54,459 nucleotides of DNA from Candidatus Harrisonbacteria bacterium RIFCSPLOWO2_01_FULL_44_18 (GTDB lineage Bacteria; Patescibacteriota; Minisyncoccia; UBA6257; WO2-44-18). Location of the stretch: assembly GCA_001817915.1 (NCBI GenBank), contig MHJJ01000008.1:1-54459 (forward strand), in the 5' to 3' direction. Positions within the stretch are counted from its first letter, which is position 1, and the number at the start of each line of letters is the position of its first letter. A model generated the notes under the pieces. The model was not told the DNA's origin and did no database searches. It saw only the letters and a program-made list of their open reading frames with translations. Below are positions 25,385-34,243 of the stretch, piece by piece. The translations under genes were made by a program, and so were the position numbers.

Positions 25385-26407
25385 ATGGAGTTTATTTCTG
25401 AACAATCTAATGAGCGCTTGGATAAATTTTTAGCCGCTCACTTAATAAAATTTTCCCGCTCGCGATTCCAGCGGATTATTAAAAACGCGGCCATTAAAGT
25501 GAACGGTCATTTTGTCACCAAATCGGGGTTTAAACTTAAAAAAGGCGACCGAATTGTCATACCGGAAGAAGAAATTCTAAAACCTTCTCAAGCCAAAGAA
25601 TTCACTGTTCAGCCGGAGCCGAATATCCCTCTTAATGTGGTTTATGAAGATGATGACATTGTTGTAATAAACAAACCCGCGGGACTTTTAACTCATCCAA
25701 CTCTAAGCCAGCCGTGCCATACATTAGTAAACGCTTTAGTCGCGAGATACCCGGAGATTATAAAAGTCGGCGAAAGTCCTTTGCGGCCGGGCATAGTTCA
25801 TCGCTTAGACAAAGACACTTCTGGCCTTTTGGTCGCGGCAAAAAACCAAAAAGCATTTTTGTTTCTTAAAGAACAATTTTTGAAACGGGAAGTAACCAAA
25901 AAATACCTCGCGCTGGTTGAGGGGGCGCCAAAAGAAAAAGAAGGCGTGATTGAATACGATATTCGGCCGTCAAAAAAATTTCGCTTAAAGAAGGTGGCGG
26001 TTCAACGCGTTGAACCGGCAAAAAAATCAACGCGCTCCGCCAAAACCAGCTACAAAGTCCGCCAAACTTTTGAGGACCGGTTCGCCCTGCTGGAAGTCGC
26101 GCCGCTCACCGGCCGCACTCACCAAATAAGAGTGCATCTTTCCGCCATTGGCCATCCCATTCTTGGAGACCGTTTGTACGGCTCCAAGACGCGGACTTAC
26201 GCCGACTTAACGCAGACCAGCGCAGAAGAACCTCCGCGTAAATCCGCGTATCCTACGCATGAGTCCGCGGTGCCGCTCAAGCGACACTTCCTGCATGCTT
26301 ATTACTTGAAATTCATCGCCCCGAATAGCACGCCGCTGGCATTAGAAATAGAGTTGCCGGAAGATTTACAAACCATTCTCCAATCTATTGGTTTCCGAAA
26401 CCAATAG
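25385..26407 (+). CDS. RluA-family pseudouridine synthase with an in-frame palindromic insert
   Basis: S4 domain; RPGIVHRLDKDTSGLLVAAK; GRTHQIRVHLSAIGHPILGDRLYG; insert TRTYADLTQTSAEEPPRKSAYPTHESA. Confidence 0.92.
   Translation: MEFISEQSNERLDKFLAAHLIKFSRSRFQRIIKNAAIKVNGHFVTKSGFKLKKGDRIVIPEEEILKPSQAKEFTVQPEPNIPLNVVYEDDDIVVINKPAGLLTHPTLSQPCHTLVNALVARYPEIIKVGESPLRPGIVHRLDKDTSGLLVAAKNQKAFLFLKEQFLKREVTKKYLALVEGAPKEKEGVIEYDIRPSKKFRLKKVAVQRVEPAKKSTRSAKTSYKVRQTFEDRFALLEVAPLTGRTHQIRVHLSAIGHPILGDRLYGSKTRTYADLTQTSAEEPPRKSAYPTHESAVPLKRHFLHAYYLKFIAPNSTPLALEIELPEDLQTILQSIGFRNQ
26162..26282 (+). mobile_element. ORF-less palindromic element inside the rluA-family gene
   Basis: Left hairpin CTTGGAG(a)CCGT-ttgt-ACGGCTCCAAG; interior ACGCGGACTTACGCCGACTTAACGCAGACC...CCGCGTAAATCCGCG. 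Confidence 0.65.
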
Positions 26408-26526
26408 ATTTAACCTCGCACTAAATTTTGCTGTAAAATCAAAACCGCTATTTCAGGCGGAAGATTTGCCATTTTAACGAAGTAATCGCGAACAACGCGA
26501 ATCTATGCAAAATAATGCGAATACTG

Positions 26527-27114
26527 TTAGAACATAATATCCTCCTCTGCCCGTTTATATTCGTGAATTTCCTCTGATTTAAACCAAAGACTAATTTCGT
26601 GTTCGGCTTCGGCAAGATTACCGGAAGCGTGAACCAAATTTCTGATGCCGCGTTTTTGGGCGTTAGCCAAAACTGCCGAATCCACGGAATAATCGCCGCG
26701 GATTGTGCCCATTTCCGCTTGCGAAGGCATAGTGTTGCCAACCAATTTTCTAACCATTTCTACGGCATGCAATCCTTGAACAACCATCTTAATAATCGGC
26801 CCGGAGGTCATAAAATCTACAATCCAGCCGTGAACCATTCTGCCAATCTTCACCGGATCGTCAGTCCCGACTTCTTTTTCCGGATCAAGTCCGTATTTTT
26901 TATATGTCGCCAAAGTTTTTTCGCCCATTGCTTTAAGGTTTTCTTCGGAATCGGAATAATGTTTATCTAAATCCTCTTTAGTCGCCTGAAACATTCTCAA
27001 AGCGATAACTTTAAGACCGCGCTGCTCAACGCGCTTAATAATTTCGCCGATGAGTCCCCTTTTAACTCCATCGGGCTTTATTAAAACTAATGTTTGTTCT
27101 TCCTTTAACTTCAT
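26527..27114 (-). CDS. ndk: Nucleoside-diphosphate kinase
   Basis: EQTLVLIKPDGVKRGLIGEII; GTIRGDYSVD; NLVHASGNLAEAEHEISLWF. Confidence 0.92.
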   Translation of the reverse strand: MKLKEEQTLVLIKPDGVKRGLIGEIIKRVEQRGLKVIALRMFQATKEDLDKHYSDSEENLKAMGEKTLATYKKYGLDPEKEVGTDDPVKIGRMVHGWIVDFMTSGPIIKMVVQGLHAVEMVRKLVGNTMPSQAEMGTIRGDYSVDSAVLANAQKRGIRNLVHASGNLAEAEHEISLWFKSEEIHEYKRAEEDIMF

Positions 27115-27833
27115 TATTCAACAATTGTACCAATAAATTTCTTTCCTTCAAAGTATTTTTCAAGATTTCCCCAGTTGCCGCCTTTCATAATAATCACTTT
27201 GACGCCAAGCTCTTCGGCTTTTTTGGCGGCAATGGGATCAAAAGGCGTATTCATGCCGGAAATCCATTTATTACCGGTCAGCCGACGAAATTCTTTCCAA
27301 GAAATCTTAGAAATCGGCTTAGCGCCAAGATATTTGCGCGGATCTTTGTTATAAACCCGATCAATGTTGCTCAAGTTAATAACCGTACCCGCTCCAAAAT
27401 GCTCGCAAAGCATCACTGCGTCATAATCGGTGGACCAGCCCGGCTTCCAACCGGCGGCAATCACCACCGGCTCTTCGGCTTTGCGGATATTGTCATAATC
27501 CTTAATTATATTCGGGCTAGCCAAATCGCGGAAAATTGTTCTAACGAGATGCGCGTTAAGTCTGGTCGCGTGAATGCCGAGCCAATCTAAATCATCTTCC
27601 GCGAGCTCCCGACCCAAAACTGCTTTTCCGGCATCTCGATAATGCCGCGCGATATGGCCGCCGCCCACTACAATAAAAAACTGGCGATTCGGATTTTCTG
27701 CCAATTTTTTCCGTATAAAATTGTTAAGGCCGCTTAAAAACTTAGTGTCAATTCCACCGTCGGGGACAACTAAACTGCCGCCAACCGAAATTACTATTTT
27801 CTCGCTTCTCATTTCTAATTTCTCATTTCTCAT
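27114..27833 (-). CDS. pyrH: Uridylate kinase
   Basis: IVISVGGSLVVPDGGID; VVIAAGWKPGWSTDYDAVMLCEHFGAGTVINLSNIDRVYNKDP. Confidence 0.88.
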   Translation of the reverse strand: MRNEKLEMRSEKIVISVGGSLVVPDGGIDTKFLSGLNNFIRKKLAENPNRQFFIVVGGGHIARHYRDAGKAVLGRELAEDDLDWLGIHATRLNAHLVRTIFRDLASPNIIKDYDNIRKAEEPVVIAAGWKPGWSTDYDAVMLCEHFGAGTVINLSNIDRVYNKDPRKYLGAKPISKISWKEFRRLTGNKWISGMNTPFDPIAAKKAEELGVKVIIMKGGNWGNLEKYFEGKKFIGTIVE

Positions 27834-29214
27834 TTCTCAATTTGATATGCAGTTCTTTTAATTGTTTTTCATCCACTTCAGATGGGGCGGCGCTCATCAA
27901 ATCTCGGCCATCGCCGGTTTTCGGAAAAGCAATGACTTCGCGGATATTCGGCTCGTTTAACAAAATCATCATCAAGCGGTCAAAGCCAATCGCCGCTCCT
28001 CCATGCGGCGGAGCGCCGTAAGAAAAAGCCGCCATCATATGGCCAAATTTTTCCATAATCACATTATCTTTATAACCAAGGAGTTGAAACGCTTTTTTTA
28101 ATAATTCCGGCCGGTGATTGCGAATACTTCCACCGGCAATTTCATAGCCATTCAAAGCAAGATCATATTGGCGCGCTATAACCGACCCTAAATCCTTGAG
28201 ATCGTCGGGCAAAACTTCATTCTCGGGCATACTAAACGGATTGTGTCCAAAATCCCATTTTTTTTCTTGTTCATTATATTCATAAAATGGGAAATCAACC
28301 ACCCAGCAAAAAGCCAATTCATTAGGATCGGTTTTATCTTTGCGTAAGTCTGGCTTATCAGACTTGTATTTTCCCATTACCTCTTTATGAGAAAGCCGCG
28401 GAAATGGCGTTTGCGAGATCCGCTTTTCCGGATAAACATTTTTTACCAAATCAATCATCAATCTTTCTAAAACTTCCAAAACATCGTCGCGGCTGACAAA
28501 ACTCATTTCCAAATCAATCTGCGTAAACTCCGGCTGGCGATCGCCGCGCGTATCTTCATCCCGAAAACAGCGAGCAACCTGAAAATATCTTTCCAGTCCG
28601 GCAACCATCAAAAGCTGTTTATACTGCTGAGGCGCCTGCGGCAAGGCATAAAATTTCCCGGGATAAAGACGAGACGGCACTAAATAATCTCTCGCGCCCT
28701 CGGGAGTAGATTTTCCTAAAATTGGGGTCTCTACTTCAATAAAATCTTTTTCTTTTAAAAAGGCGTCAATGGCGGCGAGGGCTTTGCTGCGCGACCTTAA
28801 GTTTCGCTGCAGGCGCGGCCGCCTTAAATCCAAATAGCGATATTGCATCCGGCTTTCCTCCCCGATTTCATGACCTTCGGTACCAACGGCAATCGGCGGC
28901 GTTTGAGCTTCAGTTAAAATCTCCAATTCTTTAGCCAAAATTTCGTATCGGCCGGTCGGAATGTTCGGATTTTCCATATTGGCCGGGCGGCGATTAACTT
29001 GGCCCTTGATTCGAACCACCCATTCCGGACGCAATTTGTTAGCCAAGTCATACAATTCTTTTGGCTTGGTAATAAAAACCACCTGGGTAATCCCCGATCG
29101 ATCGCGCAAATCAATAAAAATAATTTTGCCGTGATCGCGCCGCGCGCCTACCCAACCCGCTAGTTCAACTTCCTGCCCTTCGCGATCAACTATTTCCTTG
29201 ATAAGATTTCGCAT
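27823..29214 (-). CDS. aspS: Aspartate-tRNA ligase, lacking the GAD insertion domain
   Basis: GWVGARRDHGKIIFIDLRDRSGITQVV; CFRDEDTRGDRQPEFTQIDLEMSF; GFDRLMMILL; GKYKSDKPDLR passes directly to AFCWVVDFPFYE. Confidence 0.93.
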   Translation of the reverse strand: MRNLIKEIVDREGQEVELAGWVGARRDHGKIIFIDLRDRSGITQVVFITKPKELYDLANKLRPEWVVRIKGQVNRRPANMENPNIPTGRYEILAKELEILTEAQTPPIAVGTEGHEIGEESRMQYRYLDLRRPRLQRNLRSRSKALAAIDAFLKEKDFIEVETPILGKSTPEGARDYLVPSRLYPGKFYALPQAPQQYKQLLMVAGLERYFQVARCFRDEDTRGDRQPEFTQIDLEMSFVSRDDVLEVLERLMIDLVKNVYPEKRISQTPFPRLSHKEVMGKYKSDKPDLRKDKTDPNELAFCWVVDFPFYEYNEQEKKWDFGHNPFSMPENEVLPDDLKDLGSVIARQYDLALNGYEIAGGSIRNHRPELLKKAFQLLGYKDNVIMEKFGHMMAAFSYGAPPHGGAAIGFDRLMMILLNEPNIREVIAFPKTGDGRDLMSAAPSEVDEKQLKELHIKLRNEK

Positions 29215-29319
29215 TTTGAATCTATTGAACTTAATTTAACATGAAGTTGCCGTAAAACCAAATATCTGATAATATGACTTTCGACTAAACGTTCTTTGAA
29301 AAAGCAAGAAAGGACCAAA

Positions 29320-29976
29320 ATGCGCGCTCTGATCCAAGAGCATAGAACGCTTTTGAAGGAATCGAGTTTCCGCAAATCGGTTCTGATGGGCCTTTTGTGG
29401 CTGCTAGTTGCCGGTTTTTTAACTTCGCTCGCGCAAAAATACGCCAACCAAGCGCCCGGAAATCCCGTGGGCGATATTATATTGGATAATCTGCCGGCTT
29501 TTCCGCGACCCGACACCCTAATTTGCTTTTTAATATGGGGTAGCTTAACAATAGCCCTCTCAATCTTAATCATCGGTCTGCTAAATCCCCGATATCTTCC
29601 CGCGGGGCTAAAAACCATCGCGTTGCTTTATTCAACGCGTGCCGTATTTATATGCCTAACGCACCTGAAAACGCATCCGGATAAGATCGCGGCTGATGGT
29701 TACGGTTCGCTAGGCAAACTTCTTTACGGCAGTAACGATCTCTTTTTTTCAGGACACACCGCCTTGCCGTTTCTGGCGGCCCTAATTTTTTGGGAAGTCA
29801 AATGGGCTCGCTATTATCTGCTTTCGGCTGCCGTTGTTTTCGCGATAGGAACTCTTTGCGCTAAATCTCACTATTCCATTGATATATTTTCTGTCCCTTT
29901 TATCGGCTACGGACTCATTTCTTTGGCTCGCCGCTTATTTAAAAAAGATTTTAGATATCTCAATGCCCTCGACTAA
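29320..29976 (+). CDS. PAP2-like / sphingomyelin-synthase-type membrane protein
   Basis: DLFFSGHTALPFLAAL...AKSHYSIDIFSVPFIGYG. Confidence 0.75.
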   Translation: MRALIQEHRTLLKESSFRKSVLMGLLWLLVAGFLTSLAQKYANQAPGNPVGDIILDNLPAFPRPDTLICFLIWGSLTIALSILIIGLLNPRYLPAGLKTIALLYSTRAVFICLTHLKTHPDKIAADGYGSLGKLLYGSNDLFFSGHTALPFLAALIFWEVKWARYYLLSAAVVFAIGTLCAKSHYSIDIFSVPFIGYGLISLARRLFKKDFRYLNALD

Positions 29977-29988
29977 TGTCGAGGGTTT
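29966..29988 (+). terminator. Rho-independent terminator
   Basis: CCCTCGAC-taat-GTCGAGGGTTTTA. Confidence 0.85.
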
Positions 29989-30009
29989 TATTATTATGTC
30001 CTTAGCACT

Positions 30010-30675
30010 TTGAAAGGAAAAAACGCCTTGAAAAAAGAAATGGCGGGCGCCCGACTGAAGAAACTCTGCTTGTTCCTTTCAGCCGCAATGCTCCTTGGCG
30101 TCGTCTATCGTTTAGTATCGGAGATTACGCTTGAGCGCAGCCACTTTCTGACTTTGTTGACGCCGCTGGACAAAATCATGCCCTTTATTCCGGAAACTGT
30201 GATTATTTATTTCAGCATTTACCTTTTTTGGCTTGTTCCGATTCTTTCCAGAGAAATCTCTCTAAAATATTTTTGGAGAATCATCATCACCATCGCTATA
30301 GCATTTCTAGCAACTTTCTTGGGCCACCTGCTTCTCCCCTCTTCATATCCGCGACCGGAAATTTCTGAAACGGCGGCCCAATCAAATTGGGCGGAATTCA
30401 TGGTAAAAAAATTTCTGCACTGGGTTGATCCGCCCAATAACACCTTTCCAAGCAGTCATGTGGTAACGGTAATTATTTTGATGAAAATGATGTTTGCCAA
30501 GCTAGGGCGCTGGCCTTACCGGCTGTATTGTTTCTGGGGGACGCTCATCATGTTGTCCACTCTTACGGTAAAACAGCATTATTTGATTGATGTTATTTCA
30601 GCGGCCATCATCGCTTTTCTAGTTTGCTTCTGCGTAAATAAATACCTGCCTGAAAAATCAAAAACGGCCCCCTGA
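30010..30675 (+). CDS. PAP2-superfamily membrane phosphatase/transferase
   Basis: TFPSSHVVTVIILMKM...TVKQHYLIDVISAA. Confidence 0.78.
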   Translation: MKGKNALKKEMAGARLKKLCLFLSAAMLLGVVYRLVSEITLERSHFLTLLTPLDKIMPFIPETVIIYFSIYLFWLVPILSREISLKYFWRIIITIAIAFLATFLGHLLLPSSYPRPEISETAAQSNWAEFMVKKFLHWVDPPNNTFPSSHVVTVIILMKMMFAKLGRWPYRLYCFWGTLIMLSTLTVKQHYLIDVISAAIIAFLVCFCVNKYLPEKSKTAP

Positions 30676-30698
30676 TCAAAAATCAGCGAGGCCGTTTT
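30661..30698. terminator. Rho-independent terminator
   Basis: AAAACGGCC...CTGATcaaaaATCAG...GGCCGTTTT. Confidence 0.85.
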
Positions 30699-30730
30699 GT
30701 ATTTTAATCTGGCGCGCAACTTTTGTCGGT

Positions 30731-31594
30731 CTATTGCCTAGTGTTCCAAACTTTTATGCTTTCTGATTCCACGGCTACTTTTATCGTGCCATCTTTATCA
30801 GTACGAAATATCTGCGAACCAATATCTGCCAAACGGCTTAAAGTTTCTTTGGTCGGATGACCGTAACTATTTTTGCCTACTCCTATCGCTGAGATTTTAG
30901 GACTAACTTTGTTTAAAAATTCCATACTGGAGGCGTACTTGGATCCGTGATGGCCGACTTTTAAAATATCAACGTTCAAATCATATTTTTTCATTAATTC
31001 GTTTTCTATGTTAAAACCCGCGTCACCAGTGTAAAGCGCGGTCAAATTCGAAGATTTTAACAGCATTACTAAAGCAGTATCGTTCAATTCGCGGCTTAAT
31101 AAATTAGATTGCGAGGGAGACAAAATCTCAAATACATAATCTTTGTACTTGATTCTGTCGCTTTCCGATAAAGCAACGTAAGGAATATTATTTTTTATTA
31201 AAGACTCGCGCAAATCTTTATAAGCGCCTATTGGGCTTTTGCGGCCATTCGAAACAAAAGCCCCAATCTGATAGTTTCTGACAACATCAATCAATCCGCC
31301 AAAGTGATCAAGCTGCGGATGAGTTAAAATCACTAAATCTATGTGGCGATCGGCTGGGGACAAAATATCTGACAAACTGCTTAAAACTTTTGAATCCGGT
31401 CCCCCATCAATCAAAAGCTTTACATTACCGGGCAAAACCACTAATTCGCTGTCTCCTTGCCCGACATCCAGAAAATAAAACTCCGGGTTTTCGGCCGGGG
31501 CGCCAGAAAAAATCGCCGACCAAATGAAAATATCTGCCGTCAGCAATATCAAAAAAACCAGATATATAAATTTTTTGTGAAAAAATTTATTCAT
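30731..31594 (-). CDS. Metallo-beta-lactamase-fold protein (stand-alone ComEC C-terminal-like domain)
   Basis: YFLDVGQGDSELV, LIDGGPDSK, ILTHPQLDHFGGL, LKVGHHGSKYASS. Confidence 0.88.
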   Translation of the reverse strand: MNKFFHKKFIYLVFLILLTADIFIWSAIFSGAPAENPEFYFLDVGQGDSELVVLPGNVKLLIDGGPDSKVLSSLSDILSPADRHIDLVILTHPQLDHFGGLIDVVRNYQIGAFVSNGRKSPIGAYKDLRESLIKNNIPYVALSESDRIKYKDYVFEILSPSQSNLLSRELNDTALVMLLKSSNLTALYTGDAGFNIENELMKKYDLNVDILKVGHHGSKYASSMEFLNKVSPKISAIGVGKNSYGHPTKETLSRLADIGSQIFRTDKDGTIKVAVESESIKVWNTRQ

Positions 31595-31645
31595 TTGCCA
31601 TGTCTTAGATGGTCCAACGCGTTGAACCAGGCGTTAATTACTTAA

Positions 31646-32965
31646 TTATATCAATATATTTACAATCTTCGCGAAGATCTCTATCACTGATAATTCGTAG
31701 GTGAGAAAAATATATGCCGGCAAAGCGATTAGCCAGGATAGCCAATAACTAACGATGGCCGCGAAGCCGATAAAAAAACCAAGACCCATCGTAATCGGAA
31801 TAAACTCCAACAAAAACACGTTGGCCGGGATGGAAACCGGCGAAACAAAACCGAACTGATAAACAATTATCGGCAAAACGGCGAGCTGGGCGGAAGTAGT
31901 AGTCCAAAAATGGGATCGCCATCCTAAAAAGCCGGGCTCGTCTTTGGCCTTAAATCTTTTTCGCAGCCACGGCTCTAAATAAATGATTCCGATTAACGCC
32001 ATAAAAGAAAGCTGGAAGCCAACGTCAAACACCAAAATCTTTGGGTTAATTAAAACCATCGCTAACGCGGTGGCGGCGATTACATTCGGAATATAAGCCA
32101 CCCGTCCAGCTTTGTCCGCCAGCAAAAGAATCATCGCCATAATCGCCGCGCGAACCACGGACGGTTCCGCTCCCGTCATCACCACAAATCCAATCACGGC
32201 AAGAACGCTTAGGGGTAATTTAAATTTTTTAGTCACCCACCATAAGGCAAACGCGCCGCCGAGATAGCGAATAATAATAGAAATGTTGTATCCCGATAAC
32301 GCCACAAGATGAGTTGTCCCCGTCAGGCGCATTTCCTCCTTAAATTCATCGCTGAATTCCGCGGTTGATCCCAAAGTGAGGCCGGACATAAAAGCCGCCT
32401 GCTCAAACGGCAAAACTTTTTTATAGCTGTTCTCAAAATGGGATTTTATTTTAAAAAGCGGCGCCTTGATTCGCGAACCCTGCCCCTTGGAAACAAGTTG
32501 GATTTTAGGAAAACTCATCAAACCGGCTATGCCTTCTTTGGCGTAATAATTTTCAAATTCGGCTTGCGGCTTTTTTATAATCCCTTCAATCGCCACTCGA
32601 TCGCCATATTCCCAAACCGGATAACGCGGCGCCGCAACTTGAATATCATCAATAACCAAAACTTGGCTATTGAGCCGGGTTTCCGCTTTTGAAATAATTC
32701 CGACGATCTCTATTTGCTGGCCAAAAACAACGCTGGTTTTTTGCTGATAGAAATCATGCGCGAAATAATAAACCTCGCCCAAGATCATAAAAACGCTGAA
32801 AGCCGCCAGACTATATCGCCTAAAAACTAAAAAAATCGCCGCCACGATTAAAATCATCATAGCGGCGGCAAGGTAAGCTTGGGAAAATTTATATACTACG
32901 CTTGCTATAAAAACTCCGGCCAAGAAAAAACAAGCGCCCCAAAAGAAAACTTCGTAAAGTTTCAT
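31646..32965 (-). CDS. comEC: ComEC/Rec2 competence protein, membrane part only
   Basis: GLTLGSTAEFSDEFKEEMRLTGTTHLVALSGYNISII; GAEPSVVRAAIMA. Confidence 0.88.
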   Translation of the reverse strand: MKLYEVFFWGACFFLAGVFIASVVYKFSQAYLAAAMMILIVAAIFLVFRRYSLAAFSVFMILGEVYYFAHDFYQQKTSVVFGQQIEIVGIISKAETRLNSQVLVIDDIQVAAPRYPVWEYGDRVAIEGIIKKPQAEFENYYAKEGIAGLMSFPKIQLVSKGQGSRIKAPLFKIKSHFENSYKKVLPFEQAAFMSGLTLGSTAEFSDEFKEEMRLTGTTHLVALSGYNISIIIRYLGGAFALWWVTKKFKLPLSVLAVIGFVVMTGAEPSVVRAAIMAMILLLADKAGRVAYIPNVIAATALAMVLINPKILVFDVGFQLSFMALIGIIYLEPWLRKRFKAKDEPGFLGWRSHFWTTTSAQLAVLPIIVYQFGFVSPVSIPANVFLLEFIPITMGLGFFIGFAAIVSYWLSWLIALPAYIFLTYELSVIEIFAKIVNILI

Positions 32966-34185
32966 GATTTTATAATACCGCCGCCCAACAGTTCGTACCC
33001 GCCTCCGTCAAGACTGCGGCGGGCGCGGTAAAAAACCGCGGACTGTCCGGGCGCGACAAATTTAATTGGTTTAGAAAATAGTAATTGGTAATTGGTAATT
33101 GGTAATTGGTTTTTTGATTTTCTATTTACTAATTGCTGATTACTGATTACTAATTTCGCTTTTACCAGCGGCTGACGATATCTTACTCGCGCCAATACAG
33201 GAATAATGAATTTAGAATTATGAATTATGGGATTAAATAAATTTACATCCGTCAATTCAATCTCTTTTGTATATAAAGCAGGATCGCCGTCCGAGGCCAT
33301 TACCAATGTATTTGTTTTTATATTTTTTGCTACCACATAGCGCGGTTTAATTTGACCCCGTCCCTTAATTCCCGATTCCTGATTCATAATTCCAACGTGC
33401 CGCTGGCCGATAGTATAAAAATGGGCTCCGCGATGTTCGCCGATGGTTTTATATGAATTATCACCGAGGGCAAGTCTGACTTGCCCAACTTTGGGTTTAA
33501 TATATTTACTTAAAAAGTCATCGAGTCTGACTCGACCTAAAAAACAAATTCCCTGCGAATCTTTTTTGTCCGCGTTAAACAAACCGAATTTTCGCGCCAA
33601 AGCCCTTACTCGCGGCTTAGTATACTCGCCGATAGGAAAAAGGCAGTGCTTAAGCTGTTCTTGAGTCAAAGTCCACAAAAAATATGATTGGTCTTTGTTT
33701 AAGTCGCAAGCGACTTGTAATTGGTAATTGCCTGCCTGCCGGTAGGCATGGGTAATTGGTAATTGGTTTTTTGAATTCCTAATTACTAATTGCGAATTAC
33801 TAATTACGCGGCGGAGCCGCACGTAATGCCCTGTCGCCACATAGTCCGCCCCCATCTCTAGAGATTTTTTCAAAAACAATCCAAACTTTATTTCTTTATT
33901 ACACATTACATCAGGATTCGGCGTAATCCCCTTCCGATAACCATCAATCATATAATTAACCACCTTATTTTTATAGTCTTTTTCAAAATCAAAAACATAA
34001 AACGGAATACCCAAAACCTCCGCCGCTCGGCGAGCGTCTTCAACATCCTGTTCGGCACAACCGTCTACGTTATAACAACGCATATGGATCCCGACAACAT
34101 CAAAGCCGCGCTTTTTAAGAAGCGCGGCGGCTACGGAAGAATCTACTCCCCCGCTCATCGCTACGAATACTTTCTTTTTTATCAT
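32962..34185 (-). CDS. mnmA: tRNA-specific 2-thiouridylase MnmA with repeat-encoded in-frame insertions
   Basis: VFVAMSGGVDSSVAAALLKKRGFDVVGIHMRCY; NPDVMCNKEIKFG; DLNKDQSYFLWTL; KDSQGICFLG. Confidence 0.95.
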   Translation of the reverse strand: MIKKKVFVAMSGGVDSSVAAALLKKRGFDVVGIHMRCYNVDGCAEQDVEDARRAAEVLGIPFYVFDFEKDYKNKVVNYMIDGYRKGITPNPDVMCNKEIKFGLFLKKSLEMGADYVATGHYVRLRRVISNSQLVIRNSKNQLPITHAYRQAGNYQLQVACDLNKDQSYFLWTLTQEQLKHCLFPIGEYTKPRVRALARKFGLFNADKKDSQGICFLGRVRLDDFLSKYIKPKVGQVRLALGDNSYKTIGEHRGAHFYTIGQRHVGIMNQESGIKGRGQIKPRYVVAKNIKTNTLVMASDGDPALYTKEIELTDVNLFNPIIHNSKFIIPVLARVRYRQPLVKAKLVISNQQLVNRKSKNQLPITNYQLLFSKPIKFVAPGQSAVFYRARRSLDGGGYELLGGGIIKS

Positions 34186-34243
34186 AAATACATAAACTGG
34201 TTCAACGCGTTAAACCAGCTAAGACGAGAAAGCCGATAAAATT

